From contig NZ_CP114779.1 of NCBI RefSeq assembly GCF_027359375.1, forward strand, positions 1,652,771 to 1,716,770: a stretch of DNA of 64,000 nucleotides. The letters are read 5' to 3'. The notes under the pieces are model-generated. The model saw only the letters and a list, made by a program, of their open reading frames with translations, searched no databases and had not been told where the DNA came from. Made by a program: the position numbers and the translations under genes. Positions within the stretch are counted from its first letter, which is position 1, and every line of letters begins with the position of its first letter. Origin of the DNA: Prochlorococcus marinus str. MIT 0919. GTDB lineage: Bacteria > Cyanobacteriota > Cyanobacteriia > PCC-6307 > Cyanobiaceae. This document shows positions 28,077 through 38,517 of this stretch, in pieces.

Positions 28077-29252
28077 ATGACTAGGGTAGGCATTCTTTTA
28101 ATGAATCTTGGGGGACCTGAGCGCATTAAGGATGTTGGACCTTTTTTGTACAACCTTTTCTCTGATCCTGAGATAATTAGAATTCCTATTCCGTTTTTTC
28201 AAAAACCTCTTGCTTGGTTTATTAGTGCTCTTAGAAGTTCAAGATCTCAGCAGGCATACCAAGCTATTGGTGGTGGATCTCCTTTGCGGAGGATTACAGA
28301 GCAACAAGCTAGAGAGTTGCAAAGTGAACTTCGCCAGAGAGGTATTGATGCAACAAGTTATGTTGCTATGCGATATTGGCACCCTTTTACTGAATCGGCT
28401 GTATCAGATATAAAGGCTGATGGCATAAATCAGGTTGTTGTACTTCCTCTATATCCACAATTTTCTATAAGTACAAGTGGCTCTAGTTTTAGAGAGCTTA
28501 GAAGATTAAGGGAAGCAGATCCTGCCTTTCAAAAACTACCTATAAGATGTATTAGAAGTTGGTTTAATAATAAAGGCTATATAACTTCTATGGCCAAATT
28601 AATTCAAGAGGAAATATTGCTATGTGAATCACCAGAGAAAGCACATGTATGCTTCACTGCTCATGGGGTTCCTAAAAGTTATGTTGAAGAGGCCGGGGAT
28701 CCTTATAAGGATGAAATTGAAGATTGTTCAATATTGATTATTGACCAACTTGAGAAAGCATTAGGTTATAGCAATCCTTATACTCTTTCTTATCAGAGTA
28801 GAGTTGGTCCAGAAGAATGGCTTCAGCCATATACTGAGGATGTTTTTGAAGAACTTGCTAATTCAGGAAAAAAGGAACTAGTTGTTGTACCAATTAGTTT
28901 TGTAAGCGAACATATCGAAACGCTGCAAGAAATTGATATAGAATATAGAGAGATAGCAAAGGGTTTTGGTATAAAGAATTTTAGAAGAGTTCGAGCTTTA
29001 GATACCTATCCAATGTTCATACATGGACTTGCAGATTTGGTTACTTCATGCCTTGAAGGGCCTGAAATTAGTCTAGATGAAGCTGCAAAATTGCCTGAAC
29101 GAGTTAAGCTTTATCCCCAAGAGAAATGGCAATGGGGATGGAATAATAGTGCTGAAGTTTGGAACGGTAGAGTTGCAATGTTTGTATTTATTGTACTTTC
29201 ATTAGAGTTGTTCATTGGGAATGGGCCTTTGCATTACATAGGCCTGCTATAA
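28077..29252 (+). CDS. hemH: Ferrochelatase with C-terminal chlorophyll-binding-type helix
   Basis: Inserts Fe2+ into protoporphyrin IX to make haem. The core (about 1-320) has [35 protein letters not shown] and [15 protein letters not shown]. The last ~35 residues after a linker ([20 protein letters not shown]) form the CAB-type helix typical of cyanobacterial and plastid ferrochelatases, linked to chlorophyll supply. A strong terminator follows at 29287. Confidence 0.96.
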   Translation: MTRVGILLMNLGGPERIKDVGPFLYNLFSDPEIIRIPIPFFQKPLAWFISALRSSRSQQAYQAIGGGSPLRRITEQQARELQSELRQRGIDATSYVAMRYWHPFTESAVSDIKADGINQVVVLPLYPQFSISTSGSSFRELRRLREADPAFQKLPIRCIRSWFNNKGYITSMAKLIQEEILLCESPEKAHVCFTAHGVPKSYVEEAGDPYKDEIEDCSILIIDQLEKALGYSNPYTLSYQSRVGPEEWLQPYTEDVFEELANSGKKELVVVPISFVSEHIETLQEIDIEYREIAKGFGIKNFRRVRALDTYPMFIHGLADLVTSCLEGPEISLDEAAKLPERVKLYPQEKWQWGWNNSAEVWNGRVAMFVFIVLSLELFIGNGPLHYIGLL

Positions 29253-29286
29253 ACGATTTTTTCTTTTAATTCCTGTGTTCGAATAT

Positions 29287-29330
29287 CAAATAATTAGCCT
29301 ATTAGGCTTATTATTTGAATTTTTCTTTAT
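29287..29330 (+). terminator. Rho-independent terminator after hemH
   Basis: An inverted repeat of 15 nt per arm (one mismatch), CAAATAATTAGCCTA and TAGGCTTATTATTTG, is followed by a T-rich run (AATTTTTCTTT). It starts 35 bp after hemH and 107 bp before the ilvB start. Confidence 0.7.
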
Positions 29331-29393
29331 ATTTCCTGGGCAAAGTAAGCATTAGCCATATAGCATTTATTGATACAGCGAACATTTTCTGCC

Positions 29394-31160
29394 GTGACCC
29401 TGACTTCTTCACCGGTAGGCCTGGGTGATTCAGAGAATCAGGAACATTCCCATATATTAGGGGCAGATGCCCTTATGGATGCCTTGCGTCTTCATGGTGT
29501 AAATACAATTTTTGGATATCCAGGTGGTGCAATTCTTCCTATTTATGACTCAGTTTATAAAGCCGAGCAACAAGGTTGGTTAAAACATATTCTGGTAAGG
29601 CATGAGCAAGGTGCAGCTCATGCTGCGGATGGGTTCGCTAGAGCGACAGGAAATGTAGGCGTTTGTTTTGGCACTTCTGGCCCAGGTGCTACGAATCTTG
29701 TAACGGGAATAGCCACTGCTCAGATGGACTCAGTTCCATTGGTTGTTGTTACCGGACAAGTTCCAAGACCTGCAATAGGAACTGACGCCTTTCAAGAAAC
29801 TGATATTTTTGGAATTACTCTTCCAATTGTTAAACATTCTTGGGTAGTAAGAGATCCTTCTGAAATTGGATCTGTCGTTGCTCAAGCTTTTTTTATTGCA
29901 GCATCAGGTCGACCTGGACCTGTTTTGATTGACATCCCAAAAGATGTTGGTCAAGAGTTATTTAATTACAAGCCTGTCAAGCCAGGTTCTGTTATACCAA
30001 GGGGCTTTAAGCTCCCTCCCCAGCCTAGTGATTCATCTATTGCAGAAGCCTTGACATTGATAGAGAAGTCTCGACAACCTCTTTTATATGTGGGAGGAGG
30101 AGTTATCTCAGCAGGTGCTCATAGCAGCTTGGCTGATTTAGCAAAAAGACATCAGTTGCCAGTAACTACAACATTAATGGGGAAGGGAGCTTATGACGAG
30201 CGGGATAATCTTTCTGTAGGCATGCTTGGCATGCACGGCACTGCCTATGCAAACTTTGCAGTTACCGAGTGTGATTTATTAATAGCTATTGGCGCAAGAT
30301 TTGACGATAGAGTTACTGGGAAATTAGAAACATTTGCACCAAAAGCGAAGGTGATTCATTTTGAAGTTGACCCTGCAGAGGTGAATAAAAATAGAGTCGC
30401 TGACGTTGCTGTGCTAGGTGATGTTGCTATCAGCCTTAAGAAAATTGTTGAATTAAGCAATGCTAGAAATATAAATCCAATCACTAGAGATTGGATTGAA
30501 TTGATTAATAAGTGGAAAAAGCAGTATCCGCTTGTTACCCCTAGCCCTGAAGGTATGATTTACCCTCAGGAAGTTCTGCTAGAAATAAGAGATTTGGCTC
30601 CTGATGCATATATAACTACAGATGTTGGTCAGCATCAAATGTGGGCTGCACAATATTTGCGTAATGGTCCTCGGCAATGGATTAGCAGTGCAGGTTTAGG
30701 CACTATGGGCTTCGGGGTGCCTGCGGCTGTTGGTGTTCAAACCGCCTTGCCAGAAAAACAGGTTATATGTATAGCTGGAGATGCAAGTATCCTCATGAAT
30801 ATTCAAGAACTTGCAACCATTGCTGAATATAAATTAAATACAAAAATCATTATTATTAATAATCATTGGCAAGGGATGGTAAGGCAGTGGCAGCAAAGTT
30901 TTTATGAGGAAAGGTATTCTGCAACAAATATGCTTGACGGAGAGCCAAATTTTGTTGCTTTGGCAAATGCTTTTGGAATTAATTCGGTTTTGATTGAAGA
31001 GCGCAGTACCTTTAGAGATAAATTAAAAGAAGCTTTGTTTTCGGATGGACCAGCCCTTGTAAATGTGAATGTACGTAGAGATGAGAATTGTTATCCTATG
31101 GTTCCACCTGGGAAAAGTAATGCAGAAATGGTTGGCCTTACTCAAAAAGAAGATTTTTAA
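29394..31160 (+). CDS. ilvB: Acetolactate synthase large subunit
   Basis: ThDP-dependent first common enzyme of branched-chain amino-acid synthesis. It has [32 protein letters not shown], the ThDP motif [18 protein letters not shown] and [12 protein letters not shown]. At 588 aa from the GTG at 29394 it has family length. An in-frame TTG at 29370 would add eight residues. The regulatory small subunit (ilvH) is not adjacent. Confidence 0.96.
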   Translation: MTLTSSPVGLGDSENQEHSHILGADALMDALRLHGVNTIFGYPGGAILPIYDSVYKAEQQGWLKHILVRHEQGAAHAADGFARATGNVGVCFGTSGPGATNLVTGIATAQMDSVPLVVVTGQVPRPAIGTDAFQETDIFGITLPIVKHSWVVRDPSEIGSVVAQAFFIAASGRPGPVLIDIPKDVGQELFNYKPVKPGSVIPRGFKLPPQPSDSSIAEALTLIEKSRQPLLYVGGGVISAGAHSSLADLAKRHQLPVTTTLMGKGAYDERDNLSVGMLGMHGTAYANFAVTECDLLIAIGARFDDRVTGKLETFAPKAKVIHFEVDPAEVNKNRVADVAVLGDVAISLKKIVELSNARNINPITRDWIELINKWKKQYPLVTPSPEGMIYPQEVLLEIRDLAPDAYITTDVGQHQMWAAQYLRNGPRQWISSAGLGTMGFGVPAAVGVQTALPEKQVICIAGDASILMNIQELATIAEYKLNTKIIIINNHWQGMVRQWQQSFYEERYSATNMLDGEPNFVALANAFGINSVLIEERSTFRDKLKEALFSDGPALVNVNVRRDENCYPMVPPGKSNAEMVGLTQKEDF

Positions 31161-31240
31161 GAGAATGAAATTTTGTTTTCATATTTAAGACTTGAAAACT
31201 TCAAATTAATTAAACTTTTCCAGAATCTATTTTAGATTTA

Positions 31241-31591
31241 ATGAAATTATTTTTCACTTTTTTACTTTTACTATTCTTGATATTATGCTCGCTTCCAATT
31301 CAAGCTTTAGCAGCTGAAGTTTTTCAGATAAATAATTCTACAACCATCCAAATAGGTGATCAAAATCGTATCTATAGTATCAAGATTGCATGCCTGAGTG
31401 TTAAGCCTGAGAATGAAGAATTTGCTTTTAAATATTTAAAGAAAGAACTTCCCAGAAGGACAAAAGTTAATCTAAAACCAGTCGGTTATGAAGAAGGTAA
31501 ATTGTTATCTAAGGTGATTAAGATTAGCTCTCAGGAAGACTTGGGTAATTCTATGAAAGAACTAGGCTTGGCAGATTGGGAATGTGACTAG
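31241..31591 (+). CDS. Secreted protein with degenerate SNase-like fold
   Basis: A 116-aa protein with a clear N-terminal signal peptide (LFFTFLLLLFLILCSLPIQALAA-like core, residues 2-24). The mature part aligns loosely with staphylococcal nuclease-type domains: VFQINNSTTIQIGD, YSIKIACLSVKPE, and ELPRRTKVNLKPVGYEEGKL. The usual catalytic Arg and Glu residues are not evident, so it is probably not a nuclease. It overlaps the convergent pgeF stop by 4 bp. Confidence 0.6.
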   Translation: MKLFFTFLLLLFLILCSLPIQALAAEVFQINNSTTIQIGDQNRIYSIKIACLSVKPENEEFAFKYLKKELPRRTKVNLKPVGYEEGKLLSKVIKISSQEDLGNSMKELGLADWECD

Positions 31592-32379
31592 ACTTGGCTT
31601 GAGCATTCTTTGTATTTTCTCGTTAAAATAGTACTCCATTGCCAAGATTTTATTTTGTCTCTCCTCCATGAAGAGAATAGGCTTTTCTCTTCATAGGTGC
31701 AATTTTTATTGACACTTATATTGCTACTTCTTATCCCTTCAATTTTTAATTGACACTTGGCTATAGAACGTATATCTAGTAAGAATTTATCTGTATTTAG
31801 CTCACACTTAACTATATCAATTAAATCTACAAGTCTACTCTTTTGAAGGAGATTAGCCTTTCTCTCTTGTATATTTTTGCTAATTAGATCAATTACAGTT
31901 TTATCAACTTGGTAGTTTTTTAAAGAGATTGCTGGACCTAAAGCAACAATAAGATTACTTGTATCAGAATCAAAAGCTTTGAGCTTTGAGATAGTTTCTT
32001 TAATGATATTTTTTGTAAGCCCTCTCCAGCCTGCATGTGTTGCGGCTACTTGACCAGTTTTAATATTTCCAAAAATAATAGGTATGCAATCAGCTGTATA
32101 TATCCAAAGACTCTCTTGTTGCCCATCACTGATAATGCCATCTGCACATAAATCTCCTGATTGATTTAATTCGGATGTTGTAACTACTCTATTGCTATGA
32201 ACTTGATTTAATGATGCAAAGCTGTGAGTAATATTAAAACACTTAGATAATTCTTTTGGACCATAGTCCTGTGAGGCTTTGCCGAAAAAACCATGCCTAA
32301 AACCATGGCGATTAAAAAGATTAGATTGGATTAAAAGGCCATATTTTGTATTTGAACTACTCCAATCTTCTTTAAGCAC
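31588..32379 (-). CDS. pgeF: Laccase-domain protein (YfiH/PgeF family)
   Basis: A 263-aa member of the YfiH/PgeF family. It has the conserved LNQVHSNRVV, WIYTADCIPI and ATHAGWRGL motifs, with the Cys and His ligands of the zinc site. Members act as purine nucleoside phosphorylases/oxidases or in peptidoglycan precursor editing; function here is unproven. The C-terminal SSWRRD fits the family. Confidence 0.88.
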   Translation of the reverse strand: MLKEDWSSSNTKYGLLIQSNLFNRHGFRHGFFGKASQDYGPKELSKCFNITHSFASLNQVHSNRVVTTSELNQSGDLCADGIISDGQQESLWIYTADCIPIIFGNIKTGQVAATHAGWRGLTKNIIKETISKLKAFDSDTSNLIVALGPAISLKNYQVDKTVIDLISKNIQERKANLLQKSRLVDLIDIVKCELNTDKFLLDIRSIAKCQLKIEGIRSSNISVNKNCTYEEKSLFSSWRRDKIKSWQWSTILTRKYKECSSQV

Positions 32380-32418
32380 CTATTTGCTTGTAAGTAATTA
32401 CTTTTGATTATATTAGAC

Positions 32419-33315
32419 CTAAGTTATCGAATGATCTCTAAGCATCCAAAAACCAGAAAATTTCTCTTCTTCTGGGGAACTTTGAATTGCAATAAATTGA
32501 AGCCCATCTAGTTGATCTTTTGAACTTAGGAGGTCTTTTTGTGCTTTTTCTGAGTCTAGTTTGCTCATGTCTGTAACAAGCCATCTGTCTTCTTGCCCAG
32601 CTTCTAGTATTAATTGATTCTCTTCTATAACTAGTTTTACTGGTTCTATACCACTAAGCCAGGCTGCCAAAGCGAAAGATCGATTCTTGCTAAATAGGCG
32701 TAAGCCAGGAACAGGGACCAGGGGTTGAAGCTTTGGTCTGATTGGCAAAAGCCCTTTAAATTCTATCGGCCAGTCTTTGGAGTCTCTAAGGCTTTCGAGA
32801 TCAAGTGAAGCAAAATTCCAAGCGTCTCCTCTTAGCGCTTCTGGGAGGGGTATTGGAGTATTAAGGATCCTTGCAGGAGGAGGAGCTATAGGGCCAGCCA
32901 TATAGCCAGGGAGATTTGGATAGACTGTCTTTTCTCTTTCTGCAAGCCAATCAAGCAAAGAGTATGTTCTTCTGCTCTCTTTAACCTCTAGGCCCAATGA
33001 TTCAGCTGCTTTCTTTATCATAGTCTTCATAGAGGCTCGCCAAGACCTAATTCTTTGAGGAGGCCCCCACCCTTGTTTTTTGGCTTCTCTGAGTGCTTCT
33101 TCTAGTGCTGTCGAAAGCCATATTGAATTGACTTCACTTGCAGGACATTGTTTCTCCCAGCGAAAAGTTTCTTCGTTTGAGATATCTTGACTGCTTGATA
33201 TCAGTAGTTCCCACCTTTTTTTGCCATCAGCCTCAATGATTGGTCGAGAGTAAAAGTCAACTTCCCAATCTGCTGATTTGCCTTTTTGGAGCGCTTTGGT
33301 TTGAGTGAAATCCAT
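32419..33315 (-). CDS. Tab2/Atab2-family protein (DUF1092)
   Basis: A 298-aa protein matching the Tab2/Atab2 family of cyanobacteria and plastids. Signature segments include WEVDFYSRPI, GWGPPQRIRSWRASM, and YMAGPIAPPPARILNTPIPL. In plants and algae the homologue promotes translation of a PSI mRNA; in cyanobacteria the role is inferred. Its start overlaps the stop of the S1-domain gene. Confidence 0.87.
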   Translation of the reverse strand: MDFTQTKALQKGKSADWEVDFYSRPIIEADGKKRWELLISSSQDISNEETFRWEKQCPASEVNSIWLSTALEEALREAKKQGWGPPQRIRSWRASMKTMIKKAAESLGLEVKESRRTYSLLDWLAEREKTVYPNLPGYMAGPIAPPPARILNTPIPLPEALRGDAWNFASLDLESLRDSKDWPIEFKGLLPIRPKLQPLVPVPGLRLFSKNRSFALAAWLSGIEPVKLVIEENQLILEAGQEDRWLVTDMSKLDSEKAQKDLLSSKDQLDGLQFIAIQSSPEEEKFSGFWMLRDHSIT

Positions 33316-34586
33316 TATTCAGATGTATTGTCTTCATTTTTTTTGAGAAGGTCTTTTACTTTCTTTGCGCGTTCTTCTGCTTCAGCTAAAATTTTCTCTT
33401 TCTCTACAAGTATCTCACCTGGAATGCCCTCAAGCATCGCTGTGTTTAGGCCAATTCTCCCTCTCCTCGGATCGAGTTCAGTAATAATGGCTTTGATTAA
33501 TTCGCCTTGAACAAAAATTTCTCTTAAAGATCTTATGCTGCCATTCGTAACCATTGATTGATGCAAAAGTCCGCTAATACCACCTAAATCAATAAAGAAA
33601 CCATAAGGTTTAATTGCTAAAACTTTCCCCTCAACAACTTGGCCAATTTCTAATTCTGCAAATTTTGCAGTAATTACAGCTTTCTTTTCAGAAAGAATTA
33701 GTTTTCTTGTATCTGGATTTACCTCTATAAAGGCAACCTTAAAGCTTTTGCCTACTAGCGATTCATGGTTTTGACCTTGCTCAAGTTGAGAGCGAGGTAT
33801 AAAGCCTCGCAGACCTTCTAAGTCACAAGTAACACCTCCTCTATTAAAACCATTAATTTTTACTTCTGTAACTTTTCCAGCTTTTTCTTGTTTCATTACT
33901 TTCTCCCAGCTTTTTCGCAGTTCAAGTGCTCTACAGCTAATAGTGACCATCCCATCTGCATTCTGTTCACGAGTGACTAACACTTCAACTTCCAGTCCTT
34001 TCGGGAAACGCTCTTTTAGATTTGTAATTACACCTAGCCCGCATTCGTTTTTAGGCATAAACCCTGGTGCTTTTCCACCTATGTCTACATAGATTCCATC
34101 ACTCTCAACACCTATTACGGATCCTTTTGCGATTTCTCCCGTTGCCCCTACAGGCTCGTTTTCATTTAAAGCTTCTAAAAATGCATCCTCATCAAAATCA
34201 AAATCATCGACACTCCTTTCAAGAAAACTAGCTTCTTTGAAATTTTCTGACTGAATGGATTCTTTTTCAAGAAGATCAGCCATCGAAAGATTTTCTATAG
34301 ACTCAAGTTCTAATTCGTTTGAATAAGTTTTGTTATCAGAATTTGATAACTTTGTTGGCGATTTTGGTAGTTGAAGGTTCTGAGGAACGTCGTTTTTTGG
34401 AGCATTTATGTACTCATTGTTTATGCGTTCTTCTTCTTCTTTTTGAAGATTTTCTTGCTCTTCCTTTCTACTGATATGCATTACCTGCAAAGGTTTGCGC
34501 GCATTTCGCGGGGCCTTTGAGGGCGGGTTAGGCCTATTTGGTTGAGTGCTTCCTGGTTCAGCCATATTCCCCTGGGGGGTTGTCAA
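33315..34586 (-). CDS. S1-domain RNA-binding protein (ribosomal S1-like)
   Basis: A 423-aa protein with a long acidic, disordered N-terminal extension (about 1-150) and three S1 OB domains: GEIAKGSVIGVESDGIYVDI, VTEVKINGFNRGGVTCDL, and VEGKVLAIKPYGFFIDLGG. The C-terminal ~40 residues are Lys/Glu-rich and helical. Cyanobacteria carry two or more rps1-type genes; this is a divergent paralog (rps1B/Nbp1-like) and probably not the main S1. It is co-transcribed with the Tab2-like gene. Confidence 0.85.
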   Translation of the reverse strand: MTTPQGNMAEPGSTQPNRPNPPSKAPRNARKPLQVMHISRKEEQENLQKEEEERINNEYINAPKNDVPQNLQLPKSPTKLSNSDNKTYSNELELESIENLSMADLLEKESIQSENFKEASFLERSVDDFDFDEDAFLEALNENEPVGATGEIAKGSVIGVESDGIYVDIGGKAPGFMPKNECGLGVITNLKERFPKGLEVEVLVTREQNADGMVTISCRALELRKSWEKVMKQEKAGKVTEVKINGFNRGGVTCDLEGLRGFIPRSQLEQGQNHESLVGKSFKVAFIEVNPDTRKLILSEKKAVITAKFAELEIGQVVEGKVLAIKPYGFFIDLGGISGLLHQSMVTNGSIRSLREIFVQGELIKAIITELDPRRGRIGLNTAMLEGIPGEILVEKEKILAEAEERAKKVKDLLKKNEDNTSE

Positions 34587-34640
34587 TGAGTCATTCTTGC
34601 AGGCAACGTTAAATTAATTCTCTAAAAGGAGGCGATTTCA

Positions 34641-35474
34641 ATTAATTCTAAATTTCGACGTTTTGATTATTTAAGTTGGCCCGAAGCTTCTCAAGCAGCT
34701 TCAAAAGAGGGATCTACTTTGGTTTGGCCATTTGGTGCTTGTGAGCAGCATGGACCTCATTTGCCTTTGAATACCGATATTTTGTTTGCTGAAAGAATCC
34801 TTACGGAGGTTTTAAATCGATTGCCTGATGAGATGCCTATTTGGATGCTTCCTCCTCAGGAAATAGGCTTTTCTCCGGAACATACAGGTTTCCCTGGAAC
34901 ACTTACTCTTTCAGCAGATTTGATGCTGGGCCTTGTCAGTGAGATTGGTAATCAGCTTGCTTTGATGAAAGTTAAAAGATTAATTTTTTTTAACGCTCAT
35001 GGTGGTCAGATAGGACTTTTGCAAACAATCGCAAGACAGTTAAGGAAAGAATGTCCATTTATGGCTGTCTTGCCTTGTTTCTTATGGAGCGGTGTAGAGG
35101 CTTTAAAGGATTTGCTCCCTAACAGAGAAGTAGAGGAAGGGCTTCATGCCGCTTTAGCAGAAACAAGTTTAATGCTTTCTCTGCAATCTGAATTGGTTGG
35201 TAATGCCAGACCATTTGACGGTGATGAAAATTCTTTCCCAAAACCTCCTATTCCAGAAGGCTGGAGTTTAGAAGGCGCTGCACCATATGCATGGCTTACG
35301 AAAGACATCAGTTCTACAGGGGTTGTGGGTGATAGCAGAGGGGCAAACTATGAACTGGGGGAAAGGTTGCAAGAAGCCTTGATAGATCATTGGACTAAGC
35401 TTTTTTTAAATTTGATGAACAGTGATTGGCCTCCTTTAAACCCTCTAAAAAGTTCAAATAGCAATAAGGACTGA
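34641..35474 (+). CDS. Creatininase-family amidohydrolase with apparent ATT start
   Basis: A creatininase/creatinine amidohydrolase-family protein, about 278 aa. It has PFGACEQHGPHLPLNTD, with the metal-binding Glu and His, and FFNAHGGQIGLL. The only standard start in frame, TTG at 34719, would remove the family N-terminus (FDYLSWPEASQAASKEGSTL). An ATT at 34641 sits 8 nt after a perfect AAGGAGG and keeps this region, and a stop codon lies in frame at 34623-34625. In-frame ATT at 34635 is too close to the SD. Substrate unknown. Confidence 0.75.
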   Translation: MNSKFRRFDYLSWPEASQAASKEGSTLVWPFGACEQHGPHLPLNTDILFAERILTEVLNRLPDEMPIWMLPPQEIGFSPEHTGFPGTLTLSADLMLGLVSEIGNQLALMKVKRLIFFNAHGGQIGLLQTIARQLRKECPFMAVLPCFLWSGVEALKDLLPNREVEEGLHAALAETSLMLSLQSELVGNARPFDGDENSFPKPPIPEGWSLEGAAPYAWLTKDISSTGVVGDSRGANYELGERLQEALIDHWTKLFLNLMNSDWPPLNPLKSSNSNKD

Positions 35475-35545
35475 TAAATTGCTGCACATTTTTTGATTAG
35501 TTATGTAAAGTTCCTCATATTGACAAATTTAATTAGAAGAAAATT

Positions 35546-36274
35546 ATGCAAACTCTTGAATCTTCTAAGGTTGCGGTTATTGGTGATTTAGCTGGTAATG
35601 CGGAAAGCTTGCCTGACTTCACTTCCGAAAAATATAAAGATGCTTACAGTCGTATCAATGCGATTGTTATAGAGGGGGAGAAGGAAGCCCATGACAACTA
35701 TGTATCAATAGGAACTCTTATTCCTGAGAAGGCAGAGGAGCTTAAAAAGCTTGCAATCATGGAAATGCGACATATGAAGGGATTTACAGCTTGCGGCAAA
35801 AATCTTGGTGTTATTGCTGACATGCCTTTCGCCAAAGAATTCTTTTCTCGTTTGCATGGGAATTTTCAGAAGGCTTTAAAAGAAGAAAAAATCACTACAT
35901 GCTTCTTAATTCAAGCCATTCTTATAGAGGCTTTTGCTATCTCGGCATATCACGTTTATATACGTGTCGCTGACCCCTTTGCAAAGAAAATTACTGAGGG
36001 AGTTGTAAAAGACGAGTATTTACATCTCAACTATGGCCAAGAATGGCTAAAGGCCAATCTTAAGACTTGTAAGGAGGAGTTGATAAAGGCAAACAAAGAG
36101 AATTTGCCAATAATCAAGTCAATGCTTGATCAGGTTGCGGAAGATGCAGAAGTGCTTCAAATGGATAAGGAGGAACTAATGGAGGAATTTATGATTGCTT
36201 ATCAGGATTCTTTATTAGAAATGGGCTTGGATTCAAGAGAAATAGCTAGGATGGCTTTAGCAGCGATAGTATGA
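35546..36274 (+). CDS. ado: Aldehyde-deformylating oxygenase
   Basis: Converts fatty aldehydes to alkanes or alkenes with loss of formate. The ferritin-like di-iron site is visible: VIEGEKEAHDNY, EMRHMKGF (ExxH), LIEAFAISAYH and KDEYLHLNYG (ExxH). The length of 242 aa is normal. It is followed by aar, the partner reductase. Confidence 0.95.
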   Translation: MQTLESSKVAVIGDLAGNAESLPDFTSEKYKDAYSRINAIVIEGEKEAHDNYVSIGTLIPEKAEELKKLAIMEMRHMKGFTACGKNLGVIADMPFAKEFFSRLHGNFQKALKEEKITTCFLIQAILIEAFAISAYHVYIRVADPFAKKITEGVVKDEYLHLNYGQEWLKANLKTCKEELIKANKENLPIIKSMLDQVAEDAEVLQMDKEELMEEFMIAYQDSLLEMGLDSREIARMALAAIV

Positions 36275-36432
36275 AGACTTCAATTTAAAGATTGCTAAGT
36301 CAAAATTTCTTTTGTTTGTATTTATTCTAAGTTAATTAATAGGAATAGATCCTTTTACTTTGTACATGATGAGCTAGTGTCTCAAGCTACCCTTAATAGG
36401 GATAATTCCGATTTGTATTTTTGATCTAAATA

Positions 36433-37476
36433 ATGTTTGGACTAATCGGACATTCAACAAGTTTTGATGATGCCAAAGAAAAGGCAAAAGGCTTGGGATA
36501 TGAACATATTGCCAAGGGAGACCTTGATGTTTGGTGTAGTGCCCCTCCTCAACTTGTGGAGCATGTAAATGTTGTAAGTGCTATAGGTAAGCGTATTGAA
36601 GGAGCTTATATAGATTCTTGTTTTGTTCCAGAGATGCTAGGTCGTTTTAAAACTGCAAGAAGAAAGGTCTTAAATGCTATGGAACTTGCTCAAAAGAAAG
36701 GCATCAATATCACCGCCTTAGGGGGTTTTACATCAATAATTTTTGAAAATTTTAATCTTCTGCAGAACAAACAAGTAAGAAATACCACTCTTGAATGGGA
36801 AAGTTTTACTACTGGCAACACTCATACTGCTTGGGTTATTTGCAGGCAGTTGGAAATCAATGCACCCCTTATAGGAATTGATCTGAGAAAGGCTCGTGTC
36901 GCTGTAGTGGGGGCAACTGGAGACATTGGTAGTGCAGTTTGCAGATGGTTGTCTGAAAGAACAGGGGTTGCAGAGCTTTTATTAGTTGCTAGGCAACAGA
37001 AGCCTTTACAAGATCTTCAAAAGGATCTTGGTGGAGGCCAAATACTTAACCTGGAAGAAGCTTTACCTCAGGCTGATGCAATTATTTGGGTTGCTAGTTT
37101 GCCAAAGACTTTGGAAATCGATAGATCTACATTAAAGAATCCTTGTTTGATGATTGATGGTGGATATCCTAAGAATCTAGATTCCAAGTTCAATGGGTCA
37201 GGCATTCATGTCTTAAAAGGGGGGATAGTCGAATTCTTTACAGATATCGGCTGGAATATGATGGAGCTTGCTGCAATGGATAAGCCTCAAAGGCAAATGT
37301 TCGCTTGTTTCGCAGAAGCAATGCTTTTAGAGTTTGAAGAATGTCATACCAATTTCAGCTGGGGAAGGAATAACATCACCCTTCAAAAAATGGACTTTAT
37401 CGGAGAAGCCTCAGTTAGGCATGGTTTTTCTGTGTTAGGCCTAAATGAGGCCAGTCTTCAGGCAGCCATTGCTTGA
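36433..37476 (+). CDS. aar: Long-chain acyl-ACP reductase
   Basis: Reduces fatty acyl-ACP to the aldehyde used by ADO. It has a Rossmann fold NADPH site, [17 protein letters not shown], and the conserved [13 protein letters not shown] with GNTHTAW around the acyl-enzyme region. 347 aa is typical. The ado gene lies 158 bp upstream, and accA follows with an overlapping frame. Confidence 0.94.
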   Translation: MFGLIGHSTSFDDAKEKAKGLGYEHIAKGDLDVWCSAPPQLVEHVNVVSAIGKRIEGAYIDSCFVPEMLGRFKTARRKVLNAMELAQKKGINITALGGFTSIIFENFNLLQNKQVRNTTLEWESFTTGNTHTAWVICRQLEINAPLIGIDLRKARVAVVGATGDIGSAVCRWLSERTGVAELLLVARQQKPLQDLQKDLGGGQILNLEEALPQADAIIWVASLPKTLEIDRSTLKNPCLMIDGGYPKNLDSKFNGSGIHVLKGGIVEFFTDIGWNMMELAAMDKPQRQMFACFAEAMLLEFEECHTNFSWGRNNITLQKMDFIGEASVRHGFSVLGLNEASLQAAIA

Positions 37477-37499
37477 TCCTGCAATTTGCATTTGTTTTC

Positions 37500-38489
37500 A
37501 TGGCGCGTCGTTACCTTTTGGAATTTGAGAAACCACTTGTTGAGCTCGAAAAGCAAATAGACCAAATTAGAGAACTTGCCAGAGATTCAGAAGTTGATGT
37601 GAGCCAACAATTACTTCAACTAGAAACTCTGGCTGCAAGAAGAAGAGATGAAATATTTAAAGCTTTGACGCCAGCACAGAAAATACAAGTTGCCAGACAT
37701 CCTCAAAGACCTAGCACGCTTGATTATATTCAAATGTTTTGTGATGACTGGATAGAGTTGCATGGAGATAGGAACTCCAGTGATGACAAGGCTTTGATAG
37801 GTGGTATTGCGCGTATAGATGAAAGAGCGGTTCTTGTCATTGGTCAGCAAAAAGGTAGAGACACTAAAGAGAATGTGGCAAGAAATTTTGGCATGGCAAA
37901 ACCATCGGGCTATAGAAAAGCTCTACGGTTAATGGATCATGCAGATCGTTTTAATCTGCCAATTATCTCTTTCATTGACACTCCAGGTGCTTATGCAGGC
38001 CTACTAGCAGAGGAGCAAGGGCAAGGAGAGGCTATAGCGGTCAACCTTCGGGAAATGTTTCGATTAAGGGTTCCTGTTATAGCAACAGTTATTGGTGAAG
38101 GTGGATCAGGGGGTGCATTAGGTATTGGTGTCGCAGATAAATTATTGATGTTTGAACATAGTGTTTATACAGTGGCAAGCCCTGAAGCATGTGCTTCGAT
38201 ACTTTGGAGGGACGCAGCCAAAGCACCTGAAGCAGCATTGGCATTGAAGATTACAGGTGACGATTTAATGGCTTTGGGAATAGTTGATGAAGTTATTAAA
38301 GAGCCTTCTGGGGGGAATAATTGGGCACCTTTACAGGCAGGCGAAGCGCTAAAAGAAGCATTAGCTCGTAATCTGAGAGATCTTGATGCTCTTACTGCGA
38401 AACAATTAAGAGAAAAACGTTATGAGAAATTTAGACAAATGGGTAGATTTTTAGAGCCAAGCACTTCGAATGAAGAGGTAATTAATTAG
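37500..38489 (+). CDS. accA: Acetyl-CoA carboxylase carboxyltransferase subunit alpha
   Basis: Transfers carboxyl from carboxybiotin to acetyl-CoA to give malonyl-CoA for fatty acids. It has [30 protein letters not shown] and [13 protein letters not shown]. The ATG at 37500 gives 329 aa and matches the family start ([15 protein letters not shown]); the TTG nine codons upstream is discounted. Its location after ado-aar links hydrocarbon and fatty-acid synthesis. Confidence 0.95.
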   Translation: MARRYLLEFEKPLVELEKQIDQIRELARDSEVDVSQQLLQLETLAARRRDEIFKALTPAQKIQVARHPQRPSTLDYIQMFCDDWIELHGDRNSSDDKALIGGIARIDERAVLVIGQQKGRDTKENVARNFGMAKPSGYRKALRLMDHADRFNLPIISFIDTPGAYAGLLAEEQGQGEAIAVNLREMFRLRVPVIATVIGEGGSGGALGIGVADKLLMFEHSVYTVASPEACASILWRDAAKAPEAALALKITGDDLMALGIVDEVIKEPSGGNNWAPLQAGEALKEALARNLRDLDALTAKQLREKRYEKFRQMGRFLEPSTSNEEVIN

Positions 38490-38517
38490 ATTTATACTAT
38501 TAATTTTAAAAATTGAT

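Noticed and set aside
29270..29290. GTGTTCGAAT resembling a tRNA T-loop
   Set aside because: No acceptor or anticodon arms can be paired around it; hemH ends just before.
31165..31182. ATGAAA/TTTCAT hairpin after ilvB
   Set aside because: Only 6 A+T-rich pairs; not enough for a terminator call.
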